Positions 20,196-29,614 are shown, counted from the first letter of the stretch. The stretch: 64,000 nt of DNA from Pycnococcus provasolii (GCA_049487715.1 CP150590.1:62001-126000), one strand, 5' to 3'. The notes: generated by a model not told the origin, from the letters alone. Numbers and translations are program-made.

Positions 20196-20831
20196 GATTA
20201 TATTTATATACGTACTTGCCAATAAGCAAGTACTGTACTCCAACGATTCAAAGAACACGCACGAGCTCAGTGTGTCTCGAATATACTACTTAATCCAACA
20301 AGACTCGTGGGACCCGGCTACTTAAGCCGTTCTCGCCCGCGTGTAATTCCAACTCTTAAGACTCCCGAATAAGCTCCGCGTCTTAAGTGCTTAAGAGCTT
20401 AAGAGGGAAAGCCTTTGCGTAACCGGTTAACCGGTTAACCGGGGGGAGAACCGGGACGCCTAACCCCGAATTCCGACAGGTTATAGTGATAACTATACGC
20501 GGACTAATAACAGGGCCAACTAGGATGATGAGACTAATACAGAAATGGCGGAGAGCGAGACTTAGTAGGGGCTCGTAGGGGAGGGGAGGGAGACCTTAGA
20601 CTATTAGGGGGAAGAGGGAGACCTTGAGGGGGGGGGGGGGGGACATCAGAGGGCAGGGCAGGGCAGAAGAGACGGAGTCCTGAGGGAAAGTAATGGACGC
20701 CGTTAGGACAGGGTTGGTTGGGGGGTATCGTACCTTAGTAGGAACAGGGGGGACACCGTTAGGGTTAGCATAGCGGGTGACGGCTAAGTTAGGGTCAGGG
20801 ATTCATGATTCATTCGGGCATTGTCGTAGGG
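20196..20831. other. G-rich spacer
   Basis: It contains the shared motif CTTAAGCCGTTCTCGCCCGC at 20321-20340, four CTTAAG sites at 20350-20405, TTAACCGG repeats near 20425-20442, and strongly G-rich, purine-biased DNA at 20570-20760. No gene seen. Confidence 0.5.
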
Positions 20832-21455
20832 TTACGCATCCGGCATCTCCGTCTTGGCACCTGGGTGTTGGAAACTACACGGTACCTTGAGCGTGAGGAC
20901 AAGTGGGAGTATACTATAGATGGACGTGTAAATATACCGATATATTATACTTTGGTATATACCGGGTACCCTGTCTCTGACGGTTACCCCCCGCGCAGTG
21001 CTCTCCAGAATTGCACGAAAGCAATGACGGTGCAAGGCGAAATCGCTCCGCCACTCTTTCAAGACGTCTTCCCTCGACTTGTTCGTGAACTCGGCACGTT
21101 TGCTCACCTCGTCCTTCAACTTACTGGCAAGATCACACCTCCACTTAGAGAATCGCGCTCTTGCTTCCTTCACTAGAAACGCACGTGCCACGTCTGCTTG
21201 CAAGGGCGCGAGATGTCCCGCGTTCGATCGCGCGGGCGAAATGCCGTCTTCTGCAGGAGCTGGCGTAGCCGCAATCGGAAGTGTTCCCGGCGCCGGCGCA
21301 ATCGCAAGTGTTCCCGGCGCCGGCGCAATCGCAAGTGTTCCGGTGCTGGCCGGCGAAACCAATTTCGCAATTTGCTCGGCCTTGTCCTGTCGAAATTCTT
21401 CGACGATACGCGCGAAGTCTTTGTCTTCGCTGATCACTCGTCGTTCCTTATGCAT
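20832..21455 (-). CDS. Hypothetical protein, tail overlaps a dispersed repeat
   Basis: 207 codons from an ATG at 21453-21455. The first 155 residues look protein-like: a charged helix (DKDFARIVEEFRQDKAEQIA), three Gly/Thr/Leu-Ala-Ile-Ala-Pro repeats (TLAIAPAPG), then a basic helical region (FLVKEARARFSKWRCDLASK). The last 50 residues are translated from the dispersed repeat at 20868-20960 and are unlikely to be original. No family recognised. It may be an insertion-truncated gene. Confidence 0.4.
   Translation of the reverse strand: MHKERRVISEDKDFARIVEEFRQDKAEQIAKLVSPASTGTLAIAPAPGTLAIAPAPGTLPIAATPAPAEDGISPARSNAGHLAPLQADVARAFLVKEARARFSKWRCDLASKLKDEVSKRAEFTNKSREDVLKEWRSDFALHRHCFRAILESTARGVTVRDRVPGIYQSIIYRYIYTSIYSILPLVLTLKVPCSFQHPGAKTEMPDA
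20860..20960 (+). repeat. Dispersed repeat, copy 2
   Basis: GGTGTTGGAAACTACACGG and the following GAGGACAA match the minus strand of 6655-6730. They are followed by TATACCGATATATTATACTTTGGTATATACC, similar in character to 6915-6950. Confidence 0.6.
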
Positions 21456-21833
21456 CTTTATACCATTGCCGCGCGCTGAGGAGTCCCATGCGTTGCATTT
21501 GAGTTAGGCTTTCGCGACTCCGAGCACAGCTCGCAGCTGGCACGTGGAGACGATAGAAAAGAAACACACGCGTGTGGCCGAACCTGCTCACCGCCTTTTT
21601 TCCCCACTCCCCAGCCTCGTTCCAAGGCAAGGTTAGTCGAGGCAACGGCGGATCCCCCTGCCAGCTGGCACCCATCCTGTAGCAACGATAGGGCAAGGGC
21701 TATTATTCGTGCATTAGGGTTAGGGTTCGCCCTAGCCCTAGCCTACTGAGGTGGGCCCTTTTCGTCTCCCCCTTCCCCTCCCCTTGACTTCCCTTGCTGT
21801 TCATCCTATGCTAGTCGCCCCGATAGTTCCCTG
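21456..21833. other. Spacer with telomere-like motif
   Basis: TTAGGGTTAGGG at about 21714-21726 faces GCCCTAGCCCTAG at about 21729-21742, a small inverted pair of telomere-like repeats. No coding signal seen. Confidence 0.5.
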
Positions 21834-22346
21834 ATGGCGCGCATCAAGCACACGCACACAAGTCTTCATGGAGGGCCAGGGATGAACATGAACATGAACA
21901 TGGACATGAACTTCACTTCCGTGTCAGCGGCGGCTTCCGTGGCGGCGGCGTTGCCTAACCACCGTCGTCATAACCACCAGCCTGGTGAGGAGGAGGGTCA
22001 GGGTCAGGGTCAGGGTCAGGGTCAGGGTCGTGGTGTTGCGCCTGAAGATCCTTATAGGACGACACCGTCCCAGCCTCTCACGAATCCTCTCTGTGACGAG
22101 TCTGCCGGGGGTGGGAACGCGTCGGCGGACGTGAACAACGACAATAACGTTGTGCGTCTGCGCACGTGGCCGAATATCGGGAACCGCAACCACATCGCTC
22201 TGAACGTCAACGCGACAGCGAACGTTACCAGCAGCGGCGAAGAAGATGCGCAAAACGTGGAAAATCCGTCGCACCGACCAAAATATAAATCCATACAGCA
22301 AGTGCACAGGGATATGGTCGAGGTACCTGACACACGTCAACGGTAG
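21834..22346 (+). CDS. Probable 5' part of the RAMA-protein gene, ending in TAG
   Basis: 170 codons from an ATG at 21834: Met-Asn repeats (MNMNMNMDMN), Gln-Gly repeats from GGTCAG, then ordinary-looking sequence ending HRDMVEVPDTRQR and TAG (22344-22346). It lies in the same frame as the following RAMA-domain frame, which has no ATG before its conserved parts. I infer that both belong to one gene, split by an intron, a recoded or erroneous stop, or a true nonsense change. Confidence 0.5.
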   Translation: MARIKHTHTSLHGGPGMNMNMNMDMNFTSVSAAASVAAALPNHRRHNHQPGEEEGQGQGQGQGQGRGVAPEDPYRTTPSQPLTNPLCDESAGGGNASADVNNDNNVVRLRTWPNIGNRNHIALNVNATANVTSSGEEDAQNVENPSHRPKYKSIQQVHRDMVEVPDTRQR

Positions 22347-24509
22347 TCTATAGACTTGACGAATGACACCGACGACGACAAGCCTGAGACACCGACGACA
22401 CCCGCGGACGGTGCAGCTGACGCACCAGCAGCAGCAGCGGCAGACGAACCCGCTCCGAAACGAGCCAGACTGTCAGAAGACGACAACGCGCACGATGACG
22501 ATGACGATGACGAAGCTCGACGACGGCGTGAGGAGGCGAGGGAACGACTCGACAAACAACGCGCGCAACTTCTAGCAAACGATGCTCGACGGCGTGAGGA
22601 GGCGAGGGAACGACTCGAGAAAGAACGCGCGCAACTTCTAGCAAAACAAGCCGAAAATGTTCGCCAGCGTGAAGAGGCCTTGACACTACTCGCGCAAGAA
22701 AGCGCTCGACTTCTGGCAAGAGATGGCGAAAAAGAGGAAGAGCCTGCTTCGGAAAACGCGGACGCCGCTGCCGCCACGCCACCGACCGCTGACGCGAATC
22801 CGTTGAAGCAGATGACGGAGAGCGACGTGAACAACTTTCTCGCACAGCTGCACTCCGGTGAAAAAGATGCTGATGCAACAACACCTCAGGAAGAAGAGCC
22901 TGCTCCGGAAAACGCGGACGAAAAAGATGCAACAACACCACATTCTACGCCTGTCACGCTTGCAATGCTCATTGCCGCCGGCGCACTCACTCCAGGCGTG
23001 GATAAGCTCTCATGTAAGTGCTTCGACAACGCGCACAACGCGGAGCTTTTGCAGGATGGACGCATCCGTTACCTGGAAATGACGTTCAATTCGCCGAGCG
23101 CGTTCAGCGTATACTGCAAGCGAATCTATAACCCAACAAGGCGCGCGGACGATGGTTGGGAATCGATTACATACGAGGGCGTGACGCTCAACGATATGAA
23201 AAAGAAGTTTCGGGAGAGAACGGCTGAGAAGGATAAGCCAACTGCGATTGAAGAAGAGCCTGCTCCAGAACACGCGGACGAAAAAGATGCCGCTGAACCT
23301 CAAGCAAATGATGCAACAACACCAAATGAAGAAGAGCCTGCTCCGGAAAACGCGGGGGCGGAGGCAACAACACCACCCGCCGATACGGACACGGACACGG
23401 AGATGGCGACGCAAAAAACGCAAAGTCACAGCCGACCAGGCATTTCTGCACAAAACCTCTTTGCGTTTCTCGAAAGATCGTCGACAAATAACCCAGCGAT
23501 GCAATCAGTGGTGAATTCCCTCAAGAACGATTACACGACGCTGATGGCCGAAAATCGGCTCAACACAATTGAGGCGAAAAAGGAGTTCACTTTCCGGATA
23601 AAGCAGCAGATTGAGACCGTCACGCAACCAGGGTATTATGAGACAGTGCAGAAAGCCCTGCACGCGCAACATGGGGTGATGCCATCGTCGACGGAGCCTG
23701 CGGCTGGCGCGGCGGCTCAGACGCAGGCTATGCCAGCATGCCCTTCAGGCTATGCGGCGATTCCGACGCAGGCGATGCCGGCATGCGCTGGAGGCTATGC
23801 GGCTGGCGCGGAGGCTCAGACGCAGGCTATGTCAGCATACACTCCAGGCTCTGCGGCGATTCAGACTATGCGGCTGGCGCGGCTGGCGGCTCAGACGCAG
23901 GTGATGCCAGCGTCGACGGAGCCTGCGGCTGGCGCGGCGGCTCAGATGCAGGCGATGCCAGCATACACTCCAGGCTATGCGGCAATTCAGACGCAGGCGA
24001 TGCCGACATACGCTGGAGGCTATCCGGCTGGCGCGGCGGCTCACACGCAGGCGATGCCGACATACGTTGGAGGCTATGCGGGCGCGGCGGCTCAGACGCA
24101 GGCTGTGCCAACATCTACTGCTCAGTATGGCTACAACTGGGAAGCATCCGCGGCTGCAGCGCAGCCGCAGATGCACACACAGCAACATACATCATTTCGG
24201 ACAAATGCCGACACCAGTGGTGAAAATCGAACGGTGCGCACCACTCCTCCGTCACTTCCGATCGTCACATTAATACACGCCGCAATCAAGCGCGCAGCGC
24301 TTACCTTGACAGAAGAGCAAAAACGTGTCGTGAAAGAGAAGGTGTTTCCCGCCCTTGGCCAGCCTGCCATGACAACGCACATCGCCAATACTGTGGCCCC
24401 TGCGCTGTTCAATCCTCCTAGAGGGAGCGACTTGGTAAGTTGGTCGCAGGAATTGGTCGCCGAAGTTGCGACGGCGTGCGGCGGCGGCGCCGCCTTCTTA
24501 ACACTTTAA
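22347..24509 (+). CDS. RAMA-domain protein with coiled coil, TAFH/NHR1-like block and AQTQAMP repeats
   Basis: The frame runs from the TAG at 22344 to a stop at 24507-24509. Residues counted from 22356 are: acidic N-terminus with PAPKRARL (about 33-40, NLS-like) and an EEARERL coiled coil (59-125). EEPAPENADEKDA repeats follow. A RAMA domain occupies about 198-272 (nt 22947-23172): TPVTLAMLIAAGALTPGVDK, LLQDGRIRYLE, FNSPSAFSVYCKRIYNP, GWESITYEG. The order and wording match eukaryotic RAMA domains such as that of MPND, a family proposed or shown to read N6-methyladenine DNA. Residues 367-436 are helical and resemble TAFH/NHR1 cofactor domains (tentative). Then a Q/A/G-rich array (23690-24115) and a C-terminal helical block (TLIHAAIKRAALTLTEEQKR). 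Probably a nuclear chromatin or transcription factor. Confidence 0.82.
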   Translation, partial: SIDLTNDTDDDKPETPTTPADGAADAPAAAAADEPAPKRARLSEDDNAHDDDDDDEARRRREEARERLDKQRAQLLANDARRREEARERLEKERAQLLAKQAENVRQREEALTLLAQESARLLARDGEKEEEPASENADAAAATPPTADANPLKQMTESDVNNFLAQLHSGEKDADATTPQEEEPAPENADEKDATTPHSTPVTLAMLIAAGALTPGVDKLSCKCFDNAHNAELLQDGRIRYLEMTFNSPSAFSVYCKRIYNPTRRADDGWESITYEGVTLNDMKKKFRERTAEKDKPTAIEEEPAPEHADEKDAAEPQANDATTPNEEEPAPENAGAEATTPPADTDTDTEMATQKTQSHSRPGISAQNLFAFLERSSTNNPAMQSVVNSLKNDYTTLMAENRLNTIEAKKEFTFRIKQQIETVTQPGYYETVQKALHAQHGVMPSSTEPAAGAAAQTQAMPACPSGYAAIPTQAMPACAGGYAAGAEAQTQAMSAYTPGSAAIQTMRLARLAAQTQVMPASTEPAAGAAAQMQAMPAYTPGYAAIQTQAMPTYAGGYPAGAAAHTQAMPTYVGGYAGAAAQTQAVPTSTAQYGYNWEASAAAAQPQMHTQQHTSFRTNADTSGENRTVRTTPPSLPIVTLIHAAIKRAALTLTEEQKRVVKEKVFPALGQPAMTTHIANTVAPALFNPPRGSDLVSWSQELVAEVATACGGGAAFLTL
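23690..24115 (+). repeat. Coding repeats (AQTQAMP / GGYAAG)
   Basis: Irregular tandem copies of GGCTATGCGGC, GCGGCTCAGACGCAGG and GCGATGCC encode AQTQAMPAY..GYAAGA-type repeats in the RAMA-domain protein. About eight copies, low complexity. Confidence 0.85.
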
Positions 24510-24905
24510 CGACGCTCCCAGCCTAGTAATCCCGCCGGGGATATGTAAGAATTCACATTTCTTGTTTGGTCTTAATAACGCTCACCTCAACGTTTTTGAA
24601 GAATCGACTGAATTCATGTGTCGCGTTTAGGAATAGGTGAACGCCATTTAAATTTTGGAAATGCAACGCGACGAGATCATCGCCCGCATCATCATGAGTT
24701 CATGACGTGTTTTGTTGCAACAACTGACTTGTACATACATACGCCGCACGCATTAAATTGCCTGTACAAGATAAACTTGATGAGGCTCATAAACTGTAGT
24801 AAATGTCCCATTTAGTCCCCATTGATATCAGTACTGGTGCATGCATCGTTGAATTTACGCAAATCTTTCTACAATGGAAAGGAATTGGGGGTTTTACGTT
24901 TGTCC

Positions 24906-25010
24906 AATCGATAATTATCGATTTTCAGACTCTAGCTAGCAATCGATCGATTAAATAATAATAATCGCGATTAATCGATAATCGGAAAAAATCGCGAAAT
25001 CGCTTTTATT
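24906..25010. repeat. ATCGAT palindrome cluster
   Basis: Perfect palindromes AATCGATAATTATCGATT (24906-24923), AATCGATCGATT (24941-24952) and AATCGCGATT (24963-24972), then TTAATCGATAATCGG and AAATCGCGAAATCGC. It stands out as very AT-rich in a GC-rich window. Confidence 0.85.
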
Positions 25011-25319
25011 ATGCCTTAAAGTTACTTCACTTTGTTTGAGCGAGAGGAGTTTTTGTTGAAGCTTTAGAGTATGCGCATGTTGTCGCCGCTTGCCTTGCGT
25101 TACTACTCACATATATATATTGGGCTTATTGGCGAAGTATTTCGTCGCCTGCCTGATGAGTCATGCTCTAGAGTCTAGTCTCCAATGAGGTGAGCACTCA
25201 CTGCTGATATCAGGCAGATCCTCCGAGACTTTGCCGTTTGCGAACCTTAACAACTCAGAGACTTGCTTTACGGTAAAATTGCGCGAATTCATCTTGGCAT
25301 CCACAAGGACGAGAAAAGT

Positions 25320-25365
25320 CAACCCAACCCAACCTCAACCCAACCCAACCCAACCCCAACCCACC
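25320..25365. repeat. (CCCAA)n tract
   Basis: Eight or nine copies of CAACC/CCAACC with slight irregularity. Confidence 0.85.
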
Positions 25366-25639
25366 ACACAAGGACAATGGCGTATCCCCGACAATGGCAG
25401 TTCCTGGGCCCGTAAGTAAGGAGCTCTGGACTTGCAAACCCCGAAATTCACCCCCGACCCGCCCTTCCTTCCCGGGAGGTGGTCGTAGGTTTGCGACTGA
25501 AGTGTTCTAGCACCTTCCTTCAAGAACCTTCCCTCGCTCCTTCCCTTCCCTTCCCTCCCCTTCCCTTCCCGGCGGGCGGGCATTGCATTGCGTGCGTTCG
25601 GCGACAGCGGCGGCAGCGGCGGCGGCGAAGCAGTCAGTG

Positions 25640-25640
25640 C

Positions 25641-25680
<40 letters not shown>
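25640..25680. repeat. (CA)n microsatellite in 5' leader
   Basis: About 20 CA units with one AA break, ending 23 bp before the ATG of the J-domain gene (25704), so probably in its 5' UTR. Confidence 0.93.
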
Positions 25681-25703
25681 GCAAGCAGGTCACTCCAGTA
25701 AGG

Positions 25704-27250
25704 ATGTCACTCTCCGACGATGTCGACTACTACGCTTTACTAAACGTCTCCCGTTCTTCGTCCGCCGTTGAGATTCGTCGTTCGTACCGCAATTTACTTA
25801 CGAAGGAACACCCTGACAAAGGTGGTGATCCTGAGAAGTTTGCACAAATTCAACGGGCGTACGACGTGCTCAGCTCGGATGAACGGCGGGCGACGTACGA
25901 TCAAGGTGGGGCGGCGGCGTCAAGGACCGTAGACGAGGAGTTCGTCGACGCGTTCGGAGGAGGGTCGTTCTCGCAGAAACTACGCGAACAGGAAGGACGG
26001 CGCGAACACCTCGCGGACCAAATACAAGTCAGACAAAGCGCAGACGCGAACTCGCACACCGCGGGATTCGAAGCGTGGATGCGCGCGCGAGGTGACGCCG
26101 CGAACGTCGTGTACACGTCAGAAACCATGGCGGAGCAGTTTGGTGTCGTCAAAAGCAGCTACGAAGCCGTGCCTCTGCCGCCGATACGCGCGTACCAAGT
26201 GAGGTGCAACTCTCTCGCCATGGGCGGAGTTGCCGCCGCCAAAGATGCACTCGAAATCGTCAGCGAGGCGATTCCGAGCGAACTCGAGTGGGGCGAAGTG
26301 CTCGTCAACATACGCGCCGCACCCGTGAACCCGCTCGACCTGTACACAGTCGCCACCGGAAGCGCCATGGCGGGAGGTAAGGACGACGCGCCGGAACAAC
26401 CGCCGTTCATCGCGGGACACGACGCACTCGCCGTCGTCGTCAAAATCGGACCTGGCGTGAAAAATCTTGCAGAGAACGACTGGGTGTTCCCATTCAAGCC
26501 GAAAATGGGACGTGGCGAAGCCTCGCCGTATGGAGGGAAAAAGACGTGCTGAAGATGCCCAGCGACCTCATGCCCGCTGAGTACGCGAGCATGATGCGCG
26601 AAATGTGCGTCGCATACCGACTGCTCGAAGATTACGGAAGCCTGCGCCCAGGTGATGCCGTCATCCTCAACGCCGCCAACTCCACCGTCGGACAGGTGGT
26701 CATCCAGCTCTGCACGCTGCTCAAGCTGCGCACCATCGCGCTCATCCGAGAAAATGAAAGCAAACCAGAGGAGTTTGAGAAAACAGCCAACTGGCTGAAG
26801 AGCCTCGGCGCGACGGAGGTGCTGCCGGACGCCGGATCCATCAAACTCGAGCTTGACAAAAAGCGATTCTTCGCCAAGCCGAAGCTCGGACTCGACGCCG
26901 TCGGTGGACAAAGCGCCGTGCGACTTGCCGATGCACTGCACGAAGGATGCCCGCTCGTCATTTACGGGTGCATGTCAAATCGCGCGCCGACATGGCCGTG
27001 GGGTGCGTGGGTCTCAAACGAGCTGAGCGTATTTGGATTCAACCTGCGCCGGTGGATGAACCAAAATAAGAAAAAAGTGCCAAGCATGCTTGAGGCGCTC
27101 GCAAAGCTCGTGAACGCGGACAAACTTGTCATCAACTACACGGAGTACGAGCTCAGCACGGAGTTTGACGAGGCGATTGACCACGCGCTCGAAGATGGAC
27201 GTGGCACGAAGATCATGCTGAAGGTGAACGACATCGGCGTCACGTACTGA
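25704..27250 (+). CDS. J-domain / enoyl-reductase (MECR/ETR-like) fusion, one frameshift
   Basis: ATG 25704 (MSLSDDVDYY). Residues about 8-68 are a DnaJ J domain with the HPD motif (KEHPDKGGDPEKF). A 90-residue helical linker follows. From about 165 there is a medium-chain reductase: NSLAMGG, WGEVLVNIRAAPVNPLDLY, FIAGHDALAVVVKIG, NDWVFPFKP. The frame then shifts by -1 near the AAAA at 26502-26505. In the second frame GTWRSLAVWREKDVLKMPSD continues the family's GTWRTHAV..EKDLLKVP almost word for word, then CVAYRLLEDYG, NAANSTVGQVVIQL (NADPH fold) and VGGQ, to a stop at 27248-27250. MECR/ETR proteins reduce trans-2-enoyl-ACP in mitochondrial fatty-acid synthesis. The usual N-terminal catalytic Tyr region (INQIQG.Y) reads LYTVATGSAMAGG, so activity is uncertain. 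A sequencing slip or real breakage could explain the shift. Confidence 0.8.
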
Positions 27251-27595
27251 TCGAGTACGTGGATGAAATCTCTTCTTTTTGGCAGATTGGCATTCTTGCG
27301 AATGGAGAAGGAGAACTCCAAATCTTGTTGTTGCGTGCAGTTAATTCTGCATGCAAATGTTGCATCGTGTTTTAAGTCTCAGCTATTGTGACAAAAAAAA
27401 CAATTTCGAATCATTGAATCTACTCGAAAGGCGTGCGATGATGATGAGCCTTTATTTGTAGTGGTGACTTGACCCAGATACGCTGAGAGGATCAAGCGTA
27501 GGGCGGAGCAGCAAATCTGCGTTGAGCTTCGCACCACGTGAGATCGAGATCATTATGGTGATATCAGGCTTCAAGCTTTCAACTTAACGGCGAAT
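27251..27595. other. Convergent 3' spacer
   Basis: Between two 3' ends. No coding feature seen; one short A-rich stretch. Confidence 0.5.
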
Positions 27596-28327
27596 TCACC
27601 AACAACCGAAACGGCCAGTCCGCAACCGTACGAGCCAATTCACGCCATCTAGTTCAGCCATCGCCAAAAACACTCCACCCGTATCGTCCTGGTTGATGGC
27701 GAATATGTCCAGCCACACGTACGTAATGAAGTACAGTACGTCGGCGCGCCAACAGGAAGATTCTTCGCCTGAGCGTAGCTCATGTGGTCTTTGCGTGTTA
27801 GCGAGCGAACGCCGAACGAAGCACTCGACGATATCCGTCGTGTACATCTGCTCGAACGGAATGTCGCGGTACTCCAAAGGAACCGGCTTGCCACTCTTTG
27901 TTCTTTCAGCCGCGCGTCGCTTATCGCGGTAAATCTCTATGTTATCAGACGTCACGATCAAGCTCGTATCCTTCCCACCACCGTCCTCCTCAGCAATGAA
28001 CTCCTTGACGACGTCCCAGCTTTTTGTCGTTCCGGTGTGCGCCTTAACAAAATGTGCAAGCCATGCTAAAGCGACTGCGCGGTGCATGGGCGAGTCTACG
28101 TGAACGAATTTCGCAAGGTTCCCTCGCAAGCTGCAAAACCCGTCGACAAACTCTTGCAGGGACACAGGACCATCTCCGTCCGTGTCGAGTTGAGCGAATA
28201 GCGCGTTGCTAAGCCTTTCCTCGCCCTTACATTCCATCCATGCGCGCAGCTCGTCTGCTGAAAGAACAACGTCGTCGTTAAGGTCAACTTCCGCAAAGAT
28301 CTTTCGAGCGACGTCGTCTGGGTCCAT
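27596..28327 (-). CDS. EF-hand protein with a HET-like C-terminal motif
   Basis: 243 residues from ATG 28327. Two EF-hands lie near the start: DLNDDVVLSADEL (about 15-27) and DTDGDGPVSLQEF (about 48-60). Both keep the acidic chelating positions, though the second has Pro where a Gly-X-Ile/Val normally bends. The middle is helical, with a basic stretch EIYRDKRRAAERTKSGK. The end reads RADVLYFITYVWLDIFAINQ, then DD. This resembles the Y.W.D..CINQ core of HET-type domains and related algal proteins, but the frame stops only about 30 residues later, so the domain is truncated or spliced. Function unknown; calcium binding likely. Confidence 0.65.
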   Translation of the reverse strand: MDPDDVARKIFAEVDLNDDVVLSADELRAWMECKGEERLSNALFAQLDTDGDGPVSLQEFVDGFCSLRGNLAKFVHVDSPMHRAVALAWLAHFVKAHTGTTKSWDVVKEFIAEEDGGGKDTSLIVTSDNIEIYRDKRRAAERTKSGKPVPLEYRDIPFEQMYTTDIVECFVRRSLANTQRPHELRSGEESSCWRADVLYFITYVWLDIFAINQDDTGGVFLAMAELDGVNWLVRLRTGRFGCW

Positions 28328-29059
28328 GATGAGTCATCCGAGCTTTGCCGATAGGATAGTACGCAATGATAACGTCTGTAATGCGGGTCGCGAGATCTTG
28401 GCCCCAACTCAAACTTAAACGGTACGTTTTTGCTGGCCGGTCGACACTTTTTTCTTCAATATCGAATAAGCAAAAAAGCGTGGTAAACCTGATACTACCG
28501 ACCGAGCGCAGCACCTTCTCTCTTTCTGTCAGTCTGCCTCAGATGCTTGTTTGCTTCTCGACTGCAAGCTGCCGTGAGCGCGTTCTACTAAATTGTCCAG
28601 TGTCAACGTAACCAACCTACCTACCTGCGTCGGTCCGGTGGTGAGTGTTCGACTATATACCTGTTGTGAGTGCACGTTTTCCCGCCTTACGCCGCTTAAT
28701 ATGCACACACAAGCTAAGCTATGGTGTTTCGTCTCGCTAACAGCTCAACGCCGAGTCGAGTCGATGCGATGCGCCACACACTCAGGCACGTGTATGCGTA
28801 CTTATTGCGTACTTGCGGCCGACGGTGGCGTGACACGCCGACTGACAGCAACAATACTCATACATACACACAATCTAATCTGAGCACTTGTTATAAATCG
28901 AATCAATTTTTTTTTAAATGTTATATTTCTGTTGTTACTGCTATTACTGTTGTTGTAATGTATCTTTGCTGTATGAAGAGTGAACTTTGAAGTGGCTTGT
29001 AAATACGTCCAATCGTCCTGGCTCGTTGAGTGGCACGGGCGGCGACGGGCGGGTAGAAG
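28328..29059. other. Spacer without recognised genes
   Basis: Promoter side of the EF-hand gene, then DNA with CTACCTAC repeats near 28610 and an AT-rich stretch near 28900-28980. No supported gene. Confidence 0.45.
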
Positions 29060-29614
29060 ATGATGGCGAAGAAAATCCACCCCATCAACCCGCGCTTCAT
29101 GAGGTACGCCGAGAAGAACATCGAGGCGGTGTACAAAGAATAGCCGACGAGCGGGTTCGTGTGCGCAGTGATGCTCATGCACGTATGCGAGCGCGTCACC
29201 GCGTACGGCTTCACGGCGGGCAAGACGCTCAAGGCGTGGTACTTCGACAAACGGCCGAAAAACAAGAATGGGCCGCACAAGGGAAAGAAGTTCTGTCTGC
29301 GCAACAAGTCGTGGCAAATCGACCAGTGGCGTTTCGCGGACATGTCGCCTGCCGTCGACGTGAGAAAAGGAGGTGGCGGTGGCGGTGGCGGTGGCGCGCG
29401 GAAGGAGGCGGCGGAGGAGGCGCCGGATGAGCGGTGGCGGAGCTTAAGTCCCAGCGAGCGCTCAAGCCAACGAGGTGAGGAGCAGGACGACGAATACGGA
29501 GGATCCGATCTATCGCCTATCACGCGCCGCTCTCGCACGTTGCTGCACAACATGAAGGGTGAGCGCCGATGCATAACCGACTTGGCGAAGCACGGACTGC
29601 TCACCTTGCTGTAG
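29060..29614 (+). pseudogene. Sialyltransferase-like (GT29) pseudogene, copy A
   Basis: The frame starting MMAKKIHPINPRFMRYAEKN, interrupted by a TAG (29132-29134), then PTSGFVCAVMLMHVCERVTA and YGFTAGKTLKAWYFD, looks like the sialyl-motif S region of GT29 enzymes (HP.F.RY.....YPSTG...L..C..V..YGF). The TAG replaces the residue expected to be Tyr of YPTSG, one base from TAC. A TAG at 29054 blocks further upstream reading. The 3' part after the Gly run is not recognisably catalytic. It is a fragment of a Golgi glycosyltransferase gene, not a working one. The family call is moderate. Confidence 0.6.

Larger units (their letters stand above)
24510..25703. other. Spacer with AT-rich palindromes and simple repeats
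   Basis: No gene. The section 24895-25015 is AT-rich and full of ATCGAT/AATCG palindromes (listed separately). Further on are a (CCCAA)n tract at 25320-25365, CTTCC-rich DNA at 25500-25570, and a CA tract. Confidence 0.55.
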
